From Bilabrum cf. latius (lineage: Eukaryota; Bigyra: Bicosoecida; Bigyra; Bicosoecida): 64,000 bases of DNA. The number at the start of each line of letters is the position of its first letter. Positions within the stretch are counted from its first letter, which is position 1. Below, piece by piece: positions 1-11,923 of this stretch. The stretch is taken from positions 868,001-932,000 of the forward strand of contig OZ237755.1 of NCBI GenBank assembly GCA_965178125.1, given 5' to 3'. The notes under the pieces were generated by a model. It searched no databases and was not told the DNA's origin. It saw nothing but the letters and a program-made list of their open reading frames with translations. Made by a program: the position numbers and the translations under genes.

Positions 1-423
1 ACTTGGCGCTGTTCTAAATCGTGCAGGTTGACCAACCTGCGTCAAGCGAGCAGCGCCTGCAATAATTTCAAGATTTGGTGACAAAAAAGCGAGCATCAAC
101 CCGATGACACATCCGCCAACGACCGCTCCAGCTTCGCAGCGGCCCCAGGATGCTCTTGCTTCCGTAGGTCGAGCCGTACTTGGAACGGACTTGTGGCATA
201 ACTTTTAAAGACTTATCGCACAAATAAAAACTCGTGGAGAGCCTCTAGGCGTAATCTTGCTTGCTGTGGTGATTTGGTGTGTGGTGCAGTCATCATCATC
301 AAATGCGTGATGCCCGCTCGGCCCGACAGCGCATGTTTGCACCATTCAAGCGCAAGCGCGACGTAGTGTCGAGGACATTTAATTTCAGTTTGCTGTCGCT
401 TCAGAGAGAGGGGCGTTGCAGCA
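1..423. other. Window edge, no assignable gene
   Basis: No complete gene is visible. On the minus strand one frame is open from about position 200 to the window edge and encodes a hydrophobic stretch (GGCVIGLMLAFLSP), which could be a membrane anchor of a divergent gene running off the edge. There is no ATG before that stretch, so it is not called. The 200 bases before the gene at 424 presumably hold its promoter. Confidence 0.3.
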
Positions 424-2124
424 ATGTTGCCGACGAATGAGACCGGTAAAATGAAGAAAGGTGCACTGGCGCAGCTGTTGTCAACTGGTGTGATTGCCGG
501 CATTTCGCTGGCTTTATGCTGGTTGGTTGGTGCCATCAGCAGTCATGGAACTGGATTTCACCATCGTGTGAAGCCAACCCATAATAATGCAACTCTGCTA
601 GGCAGCGTGGACCTGGACCAGAGGGACTCTGCTTCAGATTAGGGGTGTTCCCAATAGTAGCTCGGAGAGGCATTGACATAGGAGAGTTTGCTTTAGATTT
701 TTTGCCAGTACCACACGGCAAGTCACAAGAATGGGCCCAGCTGGTCCGATTGCATCCAGATTGCTCGCCAGCAGCTTGAGTATGCACAATCAGCAGCCCC
801 CGCATTAGAAAGTACCGACCATAATTCCAAAAGCAGCCTTAGTGATCTACAAGGTATTGCTGGATCTAATCTCAAGAAAACGGGAGTGGGATCTGAACAC
901 GAACTTGGCATGATTCGCCCTGGTCGATTCAGCGAGCTGCAGGGCGAGCTGCAGAGGATCCTGCTGGAGAATACTATCTTGGAGAGCGCTCGGTTCACCG
1001 ATAGGTCCGTGACACAGTTCTTTGGGAGGATTCACCCGCTTTCGCTGGGTCTTACAGCGGAGCAGCGTGCCAGGCGGCCACTTGATGTGGTGTACCAGAA
1101 GCAGCCATTCCACTGGCAGTGGCACATCGACCAGCACATGCAGAAGGTGCAGCGCCCTATACGCATGATCCTGGACCCCAACTCCCAGCGGTACTAGAAT
1201 AACGCCATTATCGCCGTGAACCACCTCACCTTCAAGCACTCGGATCGGTACTTCACGGAATAGGCCAAGCGAGGCAACACCAACATCGCGGCGCTGCACT
1301 CGGGGGATATCACGATGTCGCAGTCGTACGGGTGGTACAAGAAGACCAAGTTCGTGCTCAGAAATCACTATCCCTCTCGCTCCGTGGCGGTCAAGAAGGG
1401 TATGGCGCTAGACAGGATGTACGTTCTCCCGCTGGGCTCGCTCACCCACGACTCGATGAGCTTCGTGAACAGGGGCGAGTTCGGCAGGATCCAGCTGGCT
1501 AGCAAGCGAAAGCACCTGTGCAATTTCGTGGGTAGTCTCACTCACCACGGCACGAGGATGGCGCTTGGCAAGGCCTTGCATGCGGCCGGCATGGGGCCTG
1601 ACCCATCGAAGGCCAAGTACGAGAAATGGGGGACTGCAGGAGGCGTGAAGTGCTTCACGTACTACTCGGGAGACTGGAAGAATAAGAAGCAGATGCCACC
1701 GTGGGAGTACAGAGCCGTGATCTCGAACAGCGCGTTCACCTTTGTTCCCCGGGGGACGGGCCCCTCGAGCTTCCGCCTAACCGAGGCATTGGAGCTGGGC
1801 TCCATCCCTATAATCAGCGACATCGACAATTTCAACTTGCCGTACGGGGAGCACCCGTTGCCTACCATTAAGGACAGCCAGTGGGGCACGCTGCCACCGG
1901 TACTTGTGAAGATGTATTCGGAGCACCCGGAGGAGCTAGACGCATTGCAAGAGAAGGCCTTCACCTGGTGGCACGCCTGGAAACAGACATACCAGTGGAA
2001 TATGGCCTGCCTCGTGGAGCGGGACGTGATGGCATCCCCGGGTGCGCGGCAGGACTGCCTGTCGCCCGGGCAGTTCGCAGGCTACCAGCTTACTGCGAAG
2101 GACAAGCTCAAGTTTAAGAAATGA
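424..2124 (+). CDS. Exostosin-like (GT47) type II membrane glycosyltransferase
   Basis: A 566-aa protein when TAG is read as Gln; in-frame TAGs lie at 640, 655, 658, 679, 694, 1195 and 1261, and it ends at TGA. The N-terminus has a single hydrophobic segment at about residues 14-40 (signal anchor of a Golgi enzyme), followed by a Gln-rich stem. The C-terminal half has exostosin hallmarks: a HSGD block near residue 293, FVGS near 365, and the nucleotide-sugar block VPRGTGPSSFRLTEALELGS near 441, followed by a PIISD motif. GT47 enzymes transfer sugars to polysaccharides or glycoproteins in the Golgi; donor and acceptor cannot be told here. The first ATG was chosen because it supplies the membrane anchor. 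Convergent with the next gene. Confidence 0.85.
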
Positions 2125-2443
2125 TCACTACTATGCATCGTCAGCAGTCTTTCATTGCGCCCGGCTGAGTCGGCACCTCGCCCATCCGACGAATTGCCGA
2201 TAGGCCCTGCTTGACCCATCGGTACGCACGATTGTGCTCTCAATGTTCTCCATTTCCATGCTACACGCAAGCAGCCAGTGAGTGGGCTCAGCCGCAGGGT
2301 GAACCGCAATTCAACCGGATGTGACGACCACGGCATTCTAGAGATATCAGCTTGCATGCATGCGAATCAGATCTGGTACAAATACCTGCATTGACATCGA
2401 AACCCCAGCACCTATAGTTGAGGCGAATGCTGCAAGTTGGCCA
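2125..2443. other. Intergenic, convergent 3' ends
   Basis: Spacer between two convergent TGA stops. It should hold both 3' UTRs and polyadenylation signals. No RNA gene, repeat or supported ORF was seen. Confidence 0.5.
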
Positions 2444-4747
2444 TCACCGCACCAGTAGCTCCTCACGCAAACTAGCAGCTGCGGCACCAGCTGGACTGAA
2501 TCGCTCAAGCACAGCAGCGCAAGGCGCAGCAATCGAGCTTCCTTCGCCCCACACGGCTCCCCAGCCGAGTTCCCTCACTAAAAGCTGGGCTTGCATGCCG
2601 TGGTCCTTGCGGGCCAACGCTGCCATCTGCTACGCAGCTGTGATTTCTTGCAGAGACACGCCGCGCTCCGCTGCTGCTGCCTCCACCCGATCCCTCGCAT
2701 CTGGGCTCAGCGAGTGCAATGGCGTGTCCAGCAGGGCCTTGATCTCGACCGGGCCTAGCTACTCCACGATGTCTGCCTCGTCTTGCTGTGAGCTACGGAC
2801 AGAGCCCTGCAAAGCCCGCTGTTTGGCCGCCGTGGTCGCATTGCCAGCTTGCAATGTGCCTGTGTCGTTCGCTTGAACTCTCTATGTTTCATTGGCTGGC
2901 TCTACCTGCATTGATACCGCAGTTTGCAAACTGGCAAGGACGCCGCGCGAAGGCTTCGGGATGGGCCGATTCACGACAGGAGTGGCGTCCTGCCTGATCG
3001 TGCAGGCGCTGGCACCGGCTGGTCCGGATTCCGGCGCAACGTCGAGCTTGAGACCACCCTTGTTATCACCTGCATTCCAGTCGAAGCTGCTCCACTGCTC
3101 CCTCTTTGGGTTGTTAAAGTCGGGAGGGGGCAAGACCGCCACCACCGACGCCGAGAGATCAGCTGCAAATACCCGCGAGTACCCGGCAGAGGGCTCCTTC
3201 GGCACTCCCTTGACTCCGCCTGTGCCCAGCAGCCACTGTACGGTGAGCCTGTCCCAGTACAGCCGATCGAACGCTATCTTCGGCATGCTACCAAACACCT
3301 TGCTTGCTGCCTTGCTTGCCGCTGCACGGATGTCTGTCCTGATCTTGCTCGGATCGACGGCTTGGTCTGCCGCAGCTGTCTCCTCCAGCCTCCGCCGGAG
3401 CGCGCGCCTGGGCCCAGCTTCGGCCGGCGGCTGCACTTTCGGCTGACTGTTGGCGTGTTGCACGATACTCCTCGCTCCAAGAAAGGCAGGGTTTCTTACA
3501 GCGATAAACTTGTGCGTCTTGGCGCTGGCCAGCCCCCCCCTAACTGCAACTGCCTCGAGCGCGTCGTTCAGCTTGCCTACCCTCTCTCGGCTTCCGGGGC
3601 GGGCCTTCACCGACCATTGCTGTGGTGGGGCAGCGGAAGATAGATTCCCAATGACCCTGGGAAGTGCGCCTGCAGGCAGGTTGGCAGCCAGTGCCTCGAT
3701 CTCGTTGGTGTCGATGAGGCCCGCGCGGGCGCGGATCTGCTGCCGCACGTCCTTCCCGTCCAAGGGCTCTTGCACTGGCCCGATGCTAGGACTGTCCGAA
3801 GCAACGCCACCCAATTTCAACAATGCATTTGTCTTGATTCCGAATGATCCACGAGCTAGCATTGCGTCAATGCCGCTGTATCCATCCATGACCTCCGCGT
3901 GACGAAGCGTCGCGACGGGGGCACCCTTCAGGTGGCCATCTGTTAATGGCTGCAGGCCATTGCTGACCTGGCTAGCGTTGATGCGTACCGCGCTGCCCCC
4001 CCACTCTTCATAGGCATCGAGAGCTAACAACGAGTCGGCCAGCCCGGCTCCTATCATGAGCTCGGGATGGGCCAGTGCGATGAAGGGTGACTCTGGGGCT
4101 GCGTAGGCCGCAGCCTGCAAGAGTTCGGGGACCAGGGCAGCCCCCCTTCCATTCGTCTTCACCCAGCCCTTCAGTGCCTCGCAGCCCAAGGCCTCCACAG
4201 CGATCACAACGTCCGCGCTGTCGGTTGCAACCAGGCACCTCACGCCGGGCGCATGCCTCCACGACAGCAATGCAGCGGCTTGGTTCAGCCAAGTGCGGAC
4301 GAACGGGCTCAGGACGTGAATGTGCGTGATAATAGCGACCGCAGCACCCCGCCCTGGTTGTGAACCTGCAGATAGGAATTCGATCGGGTCACTGGTGCCT
4401 ACATGGAGTGCCTCCATAGGCTCATCTAGCTGCGCAATTTCTTTGGACCGGCTCCTTGATGATTGCGATGGCAACGATGGGAACTATGAGACCCGAAGCC
4501 GGTCCAACACATCAACTGGTCCTTGCAGCCAAGGCAGAGCTTCATCTTGTGCTTGACCCGGTGGTCGGTTGGACTTGGACTAGAGCGCAACTTTTCGCAG
4601 CACAGCCTGGACTATGGCAAGATTGGCTGCAAGCTACTCATGCTGCAGATCGACATTATGATTTCCCGTCGATTGCTACGCTCTCAAGACACCTCTGCGA
4701 CAGGGCGAACTAGGGTCATTTTGCAGTGCCAGTGGGGTTCTCGACAT
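2444..4747 (-). CDS. Uncharacterised protein, possible GT-A-like glycosyltransferase
   Basis: A 767-aa protein from ATG at 4747 to TGA at 2444, intronless, with seven in-frame TAGs (codons beginning at 4676, 4634, 4580, 4484, 2882, 2759, 2630 in window coordinates). The most ordered part is residues 135-300: alternating hydrophobic strands, AVAIITHIHVLSPFVRTWLN, then CLVATDSADVVIAVEALGCE, then SPFIALAHPELMIGAGLADS. This pattern recalls nucleotide-sugar-binding folds, and the gene lies beside a GT47 gene, but no diagnostic motif was recognised and no DxD is obvious. The middle is Ala/Pro/Arg-rich; the C-terminus is Ala/Glu-rich and helical. No membrane segment is visible. The function is inferred weakly; the reading frame itself is well supported. 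Confidence 0.6.
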
Positions 4748-5032
4748 GTATTGCGACTTGCGTTTCGCAATACACTGCCTCGTGGACACTCACGCTTGAT
4801 AGATCCCATTCGACTCGTGCACTGAGCTCAGCTCGAGACCAAAGGAAACGTACAACGCCCAACCAAGCGCAAGCCCAGCCACGATCTCTAGCACAGACAC
4901 TCGCCAACCCAAGCGGCCTGAAATCATTGGTTATCACAGGAACAGGAAATATTTTAGTGTCGATAATGTTTAGATTAGCTATGCCTAGCGATCATCAGAT
5001 TCTCGGGATATCGGTGATTTCAACACCTAACA

Positions 5033-6439
5033 ATGCTGCAAATCCGGATAGGGGAGGGGGGCTCGGAGTTCAGGGTCATCGCAATCCAGCCTCAGTGGCA
5101 TACATTTGTGAGCCGAGCGCTTCGGCCCGAATTGCTGCCGAAGGTGTAGCGAGCTTGCGCCCCACACCAGATGGGGGCGGGGCTCAAGTGCGGGATGGAC
5201 GGAGCCATTGCAACGATCCAGGTTCTTCTCAGCGCTAACCCTGAGTGGGTGGTCGCTGCGCTGGATGCCTCGGATGCATATGGCTCCATCCATCGGAGGG
5301 CGACCTTGCAAGCTTTGGCGTCGCTGTCTACCGGACTGGGCACTTATGTGCACTAGTGTCTGCAGCACGCAGTACATGGTGTTGTGTCTGGCGAGGATGG
5401 AACAGAGCTTGTGCAGAATCTGGAGGGGGTGCTGTAGGGGTCGCCATTGTCTCCAGCGCTGTTCTGCGCAGCCATTTAGGGCGCTCTGAAAGCGACAAAG
5501 ATTGCCCACATGGATGTGTACCTTGTAGCGTACCTTGACGACGTGTACCTGTTGGGGGAGCTAGACAATGTCAGGGCAGCCATCGCCACGTTGGAGGGGA
5601 AGTTGGGGGACGTCGGCCTCTCCCTCAACTAGAAGAAAATGTCGTTCTTCTCCCCCTCCCGAGCCACCTATTAGCGCCTGGTCCACCTATTGGCACCAGA
5701 CCAGGAGGATAGGCTCGAAGGAGTGGTCCACGAGCATGGGCTGAGGATCCTGGGCGTCCCGGTAGGGACCGAAGTCGGAGTGGCCGAACAAGTCTTGAAG
5801 GGACGCTTGGAAGAGACGGTGGTTCAGACTTTTCGCCTGGCCTACCTGGACCCAATCAGTGCGCGCGCACTGTTTGCCCGGTGCGTTGTGCCGGCGTGGA
5901 CGCACGTGCACAGGAGCGGGTGCCTCTTGCCCGAGCTCAAGGACGGGGTGACACCCCATTTGAAGGAGGTGTAGGGAGCGTTTCTGGAGTTCCTGACAGG
6001 GATGCGTGTAAGCGCTCTCTCGCAGGCCCAGAGACAGGTGTTGGACGTGCTGGGTCCGCTATCCGTTGCCCGTGGGGGTTTCGGAGTGGGGCTCGTGCCT
6101 GCCGATTTAACCCGGGAGGCAATGTGCGTCGGGGGGTTGTTGGATGTGTGGCCCTGGTTGGCGAGGATAGCACGCGACTTCAACCTGCCACACCTGCAGG
6201 GGGCGCTCAACCAGTGGGATCCGGCGGAGGAGGTCGGGGAAGGTGCGGCGGCAGGTGCCGGGGAGGCACCCCCTCTGCTGAACCCACCGCGAGGGCGCAC
6301 CGCGCGCCTGAACTCCCTTGTGGACACTGTGATGACCGCAATCTCGAAGTGCGGGGGACTCGTACAAGAGGGGAAGCAAGACAATTTCGGGATGGCTGGT
6401 TTCCCGAGTCCGTTGCTTTTCACTTGTTCCGGAGGCTGA
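5033..6439 (+). mobile_element. LINE-type reverse transcriptase, 5'-truncated
   Basis: A 468-codon frame, TAG read as Gln, ending at TGA. RT motifs in order: AALDASDAYGSI (motif A), LQGSPLSPALFC (motif B; its invariant Gln is the TAG at 5435), YLDDVYLLG (motif C, the YxDD box), GLSLNQKK (motif D; its Gln is the TAG at 5630), then ILGVPVG. There are seven in-frame TAGs. No endonuclease domain precedes it, and no ORF1 is seen, so it is a truncated non-LTR element or an RT-only gene. A plausible continuation (PRYGMVWDTARTLELLG...) lies in another frame after the stop, suggesting a frameshifted 3' part. ATG 5033 follows an in-frame TGA at 5015. Confidence 0.8.
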
Positions 6440-6844
6440 CGTCCCCCCACGCTATGGTATGGTTTGGGACACAGCCCGCACGTTGGAACTCCTGGGCAGC
6501 CCAGCCGAGAAGGCAGCCCGTATGGAGCTGTGCGGTGGGGCCACGAAACCCTGGCGCCGGGAGGTGAAGGACCTTCGGGCATGGGTGACGAGGCAGCTGG
6601 CTGGGGAGCAGCCGGCACCCACCGCATCGCAGGCGGTTATTCGTTTTCTCGAAGGTGCCGCAGGAGGGCACAACCAGAGCCATGTGACACGGGGTCGGCA
6701 CGTGGTTCAGACCAGTGGTGCGCTGCTTGGTCGTCATGGTGGCCGCGGCGTGCGCCGCGATCACCGCTGACAGCACGTGCCCAGGGTTCATCATCGGCCT
6801 ATCCTCGCCGTCATCCCCGTCTTCCTCGTCATTGCCATCGTCCT
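6440..6844. other. 3' remnant of the RT element / spacer
   Basis: A plus-strand frame from about 6441 to 6770 looks like a frameshifted continuation of the RT C-terminus (TARTLELLGSPAEKAARMEL). It runs up to the stop of the minus-strand region. Nothing else is supported. Confidence 0.35.
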
Positions 6845-9800
6845 TCATTGCAGTGCGCCACTTGGAGCGAGCTCTTTCTCGTACATGCCTGAAAGCAACC
6901 ACGCCAGTACCTCACACGCACGGCCCCGCTACAGTACGCCAGCCAGGTGCATGCCCGCCCTGGACACCGCTGCCAGCTGCCCGGCGAGCGCATGGTGCAC
7001 CGCGCACAGCAGCAGGTCGACCTCTTTGTCCGACAGGCTAGCATCGATGAGCAAGGGCAGAATCCAAAATAGGCTCGACCACAGCCTGGTTGCTAGCGGC
7101 TGCGAAGGAGGTCGACCTGCGGAGGCGGAGCCAGCACCCGACGCGGCTTCCGCCCCCGGCTCGTCCGGAAGCGGCAGGAAGATTTCGGCTCTCGGCTGGC
7201 CGGTTTGCTCGGGCTCTGCATTTCCACCCGGCTTACGCGTCAGCGACTTGTGCTGCGAGGCAGCGGTCGTGTTCCCCAGCCTGTGGATCATGCTATCCTG
7301 CCCGGTCATTGTGTACAGAGCCAAGCAGGCAGACATATAATCCATGCCGCAGTAGTCTTCTTTCAAGTACTTCTCCATGCTAGTCAGGAGCGCCTTGAGA
7401 CTGTGCAGCACCTTGTCGTCTGTAGACTAAGTAACCAAGAGCTTGATGACTTTCTGCTCCATCAAAGTCACCTCACGCAGGGGCGCCCCAGACCGCAGCT
7501 GCAGGAACGGGAGCACGGCCTCGAGGCAGAGGATCGCCACCAGTCCCGCCGACATTCTTGCTGTAAGGCAGCTCGACCCACGTCCAAAAGTGCTTGCAAC
7601 GTACTCTCGCTCGAGTTCTAGGTACTTCTATGGAGACGCATCGCTTGCTTAGCGACCGTGGCCGTAGCTGCTGCAGCATCGTCAGCGACTTCGTCTCCAT
7701 CATCTTCCCCATCGCAGCCGGCGGCCTTGTCTCCAGGGGCTGCAGCAGCTTTCCCAGCGACAGGTGCGTCGTCGACTGCCTTGACCGAAACCAATACCCA
7801 GCCATCGTGCTGTGCTCTACGGCGCCAGCGAGTTTCGCAGCGCCGGCCCTGCGAGCTGCCGCACCCCCCCAAGGCAGTACGCCTAGACAACACAATCATC
7901 CTCCGAGGCCACGCTTTGACTTGATGGCTCGATTGTTCTATCCGCGAAGCAGTCCGGGTCCCAGAGCGCTGCCAGCACCCCGTCCAAGACCGGGCGGCGG
8001 GTTGGACTACCTGCGAGCTTTGCGGTCGAGTTCCGTCCGGTCGGGCCGGTGTAGTTGCAGTGCGGAGAGCTCTCGCCCACCAGCCTGCGCACGAGTCGTA
8101 CCTCGTCGGTGTCTGCTTCCGCACCGTCTAGGCGGTCTCGAAGCGACTCCTCCTGTTGCAGCGTCCGGGTCATGCCGCCTGACTGCTGCGGGGGAGACCC
8201 GGCCACGAGGTATGCCTCATCCTTTGGTGTCGAGCCCACCAGGACGACGGCATCTCCGCTTCCGTCCATCCCGCCGCACGCAGCTGTGGCCGCCGTCCAG
8301 ACGCGCATGGGACCGCCCCCCTTCAGAGCGCTCAGCTTGAACGCATCGTTGCCAGTCGGGAGGTTTGCATACGCATAGGAAGTTGCTACCACGATGAGGC
8401 GTGGCGTGGCGCTGAAGCAGAGTCAAGGGCCTGTGGGTCCATTGCGTAAAACTTTTGAAGAGAGGAGCTCGAAGGTCCCCGTCTGGGCTTGCCGCTGGGG
8501 TCCAGACAGGCCGAGCCCCTCTCATCCGACCTAAGAACAACCACCAGCGCCTCTTTCAGGCACGCTTCCGAGGCCTCGGTGGCAACCACCGTGTTCATCT
8601 AGGCCAGCAGCAGGGATTGCTTGCTCATGTCACTGCTTTCGCTCCCCAAATCAAGCGAGTTGTAGAGCACACCCTCATCCGAGGCGAAGCCCATTGCTAG
8701 GGGCCAGCACGCGGTTCTCGGCTCCTGCCGAGCAGCCAGACCGGCTCGTCCTAGCTCTTGTGTGCCTTAGCAAGCTGCTTCAAGTCGGTGATGCTCCGTT
8801 GCGCAAAAATGATGAGCCAAACGTCTGGCCTGCAGTTCCTGTCGATAAGCCCCAGCTTGACGGACGAGCACGCGCCAGTCGTCGAATTGCTCCTAAGGGT
8901 ATGTCGCCATGTTTCTGCTGCTTGCATCAGAATGTGGGCCGCTCGCCGCGGACCTCGGCTCGTGCTACCGTGCCCCGGAGGCCTTTCTTTTGGCCGTCTC
9001 CAGCACAGCACGCCCAAGCAGCATCCACCGCTTAGCTTCGTCCTGTCCTGCGGGAACGCTTGTGCACAGCTCGCCTTGCATTGCCATAAGCACGACTGGA
9101 GTCTGCACCGTGGCACGATCAGCCCCTCGAGCCCGCCTCGCCCGCTTGGGATGCCTCCAGCTTGATGTTCGAAAGTCCGGCAGCGTTTCGCATCCCAGAG
9201 GCACCCTGCCCGCAGGCTGACCCAGACGATTGCTGCAGGGCCCCCATGACGACTCGCTCGCTCAGCCAGTCGCCTGCGCTCGGCACCCCGGGGGCCGTCG
9301 TGGCCTCTTGCAGGTGGTCGGCCAGTGACCCGGCCACATCCGCCTCGCCTGGTGCAGCGGCATACATCGGCTTGATCAGGTAGAGGGCGTCCACAGTCTT
9401 GTTCGCAGAGCACAGATGCTTCCCGCCGATCACCTGCGCCACACTGCAGATGCTATCCATCAGACCAGAGTACGACCCTGTTGTGCCCAGACTCGTTGCA
9501 GACAGCCCAGCGGCTGCATCGATGGCTGTCGCCGCAAAGAAGGATTGCATCCGGATGACTGGACGATGATCGATGCATGCTTCCACAGGGCATGCTGAAG
9601 CACAATGGCAGCAAAGAATAACTGTATGACTTCGGCACCCAGCCCGGTGATTCGATCAGAGGGCCCGGTTGAGGCGGAGCCGGATACTATGCCTGTGCTG
9701 TAGCTTTGGCTTGGTTTTGGGCTGGTGCCTACGCTAGAGCTTAAGCTCGGGCCTGAGTCCGAGCCCAAGCTTGCGCTTGAGCTCGCGCTTGGGCTTGAGC

Positions 9801-10646
9801 CAGAAACTGTGTCGGTGCCTGAAGTCACCGACTTCAGCTTCTCAGCAACACCGACTGTCCTACGCACGAGTAGCTTACCAACCGCCTCTGGTGCGGTCGG
9901 CTGCCGTTCCCTTGCCTATCGCTTGGTTCCTTTGGCGAACCCAGGTAGTTCATGTAGATGGCCGCTGCCAGCATCGGGATGAACTTTTTGAAGTTCTCGT
10001 AATTCTTACCGTTCGTCTGCGAGTCCAAAATGTTGGCTGCCCTGCTGACGACGTCGCTCTGCTGCGCGTTGCCTCCGCGCCGTTGCTGCGGGTCCGAACT
10101 CAAGCGTTGGGCTGCTTCGCTCACGGACCACGCGTCATGAGCGGGAGCGCAAGCATTTGGAGCGTGCCCCCGATGAAGTGGTCCACCACAAAGTCCCTGT
10201 GCATCTCTGCTACCGGGTGCAGCACGGGCTTCACCCGCTTGTCCTTGAGGCTCTGGGGCATGAGGGATCTGGAGATCTGCTGGTCCGTGGTCAGCCTGAA
10301 AAACATGTTCGCGAGCAAGTCTCGGAAGCCAGGGTCGTTCCGCCGCAACGCATCCTCAAACGCTTGCAGCACGTCGGGAAAATTGGAATACTTCCCCATG
10401 CTCGGGCTCAGCACTCGAATGTACGACAGCAGTCTAGACATCGTAGGCCTCGGTGGCCTCCGCCTGAGCAGCAGCTGCGTCTGCTTGCCGAACGGCCCTC
10501 CCATCGAATCGCGGGCCAAGCTGCGGCGGTGCAAAGAATCGCGGGAACGCTATCCTGTAAGTTCCTTGCACCGCCGCAGCTTCGCCACGGTTGGGCATTC
10601 TGTATGCAAATCTGTCGGCTGATTCTACCGATCCCTGGTTAGACAT
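6845..10646 (-). pseudogene. Long broken coding region, unknown protein, about ten frame changes
   Basis: Coding-like sequence runs from ATG 10646 (MSNQGSVESADRFAYRMPNR) to TGA at 6845 (ending GMYEKELAPSGALQ). To follow it one must change frame near 10437, 10130, 9940, 9590, 9150, 8880, 8700, 8390, 7820 and 7560. Both +1 and -1 steps occur, and no GT-AG intron fits. Within the chosen segments TAG is the only interrupting codon. Recognisable blocks include IRVLSPSMGKYSNFPDVLQA, NYENFKKFIPMLAAAIYMNY and a helical block MEQKVIKLLVTQSTDDKVLH near 7400 that resembles HEAT-type repeats. No family was recognised. It may be a recent pseudogene, several adjacent gene fragments, or one gene hit by local assembly errors. 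Confidence 0.5.
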
Positions 10647-10849
10647 TATGCTCTTTGGGCTGAATACTCCCCCGATTGAGCATCGCCCTGGAGCTACTGG
10701 CTGTCGGTCTGCTGGGTGGCATGAGACTTGCCCCCGGCCCGCCCCCTTCCTCGTTCACCTCCCTGACCACCACCCGGCCTCGGAGGCAGGCCGCTGGTCG
10801 CACTGGCTGCTGCTCCTCTTGCACGGGCTATAGCCAGTGGTGTTGGGGC

Positions 10850-11923
10850 TCACGCTCCCAGAGTCGAGAGTTCTGGCTCAGTTGCTGGTGCTGGGTCAGG
10901 TGCAGGGGCTGGTGCAGTGGCTGGTGCTGGAGGTGAGGGCGCTGACTGTGCCTCAGCAGCGACAGCAACGGCAGCGTCATCCTCCTAAGGGAAGAAGTAG
11001 GATGCAATGGCAACTCCACATGACTCGATCCAGACTGGAGCATCGAGCAGCGTGGGGCCGCCGCTCGTGGTGTACGCGGTCTGCAGGAAGGCCAGCACGG
11101 GCGACCCTGCGGTCGATAGTTTGCCGTGGCACTCCTTACACCGCATGTGGATGACGCTCTCAGGGAGCCCCCTCTGTTGGGATGGCTTCGTCGAGGACAG
11201 GCGCGCGTGGCACTTGCACACCGGGTTCTGCCCCATGGGGGGGCTCTCTTCACCCCCCGCCTCGACGATATCACGGGCCAGCTGGACGGCGGCTTTACTG
11301 GCGGCAAAGGCCCTCATTGCTAGCTTCGGGCAAGCGAGGGCCGCGGGCACGCATGCCGACGCATTTCCCGCCGCGGCAGCCGCCTCCATCTCGGGAAATA
11401 GTGCCTCCTTGCCGTGCACGCGGTGCAGCAGCTCGCCGCCCATCACGTGCAGCAGGGCCCCGAGGTCGCTCGCCCGGTCACACACATCCTGCATGGTGCA
11501 GTCGTGCACCTTCTGCTTCCAGCTCGGCTTTTTCTTTTTGCATTTGTCGTTCATCTTGGCAATGCCCTGCTGCAGCACCTGGATTCCTTTCGCCATTGTC
11601 TGTTTGACGTATTCCGACCGGCTGGCGGGGGGAGCAAGGTATAGGAATACAATGCGCTCCATCACAGTTTCCCACGAGTGTAACGAAGCGCTGAAAACGC
11701 GATTTGCCACACCCAAGACTCTGCATTCCCTTGATAATGACCGATCCGTTGAGTACGGCCTCGCAGAACTGCCCACACATCCACAGCCACTCCTTCTTTG
11801 CCAAAAAGGACGTGTAACTTGCACCAAGTTGATGAGATACACTGCCTCATCGACTCCAAAGATCCATTCCAGCGATAGCATTGACTGTGCAACTTGTTTA
11901 AACCATACAGAAATGCAATACAT
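10850..11923 (-). CDS. Uncharacterised Cys/His-motif protein with Pro-Ala tail
   Basis: A 357-aa ORF from ATG 11923 (an in-frame TAA lies just upstream) to TGA 10850, with one in-frame TAG at 10985. Residues 60-260 are alpha-helical, with a basic patch KCKKKKPSWKQK near 145. A CKCH...CKECH arrangement near 245-280 could bind zinc. The last 40 residues are acidic, then Pro-Ala-rich. No signal peptide or clear membrane segment. The family is not recognised. It lies just upstream of, and on the same strand as, the broken region at 6845-10646, and might once have been part of the same locus. Confidence 0.55.

Noticed and set aside
424-2124. UAG decoded as pyrrolysine, selenocysteine-like recoding, or leucine as in some algal mitochondria
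   Set aside because: Conserved columns are Gln (RT motif B, ASCC3 IIKGTQ), TAGs are too frequent for recoding, and these are nuclear genes with introns.
6845-10646. Programmed frameshifting as in Euplotes
   Set aside because: Steps go in both directions, share no slippery motif that could be seen, and occur only in this region.
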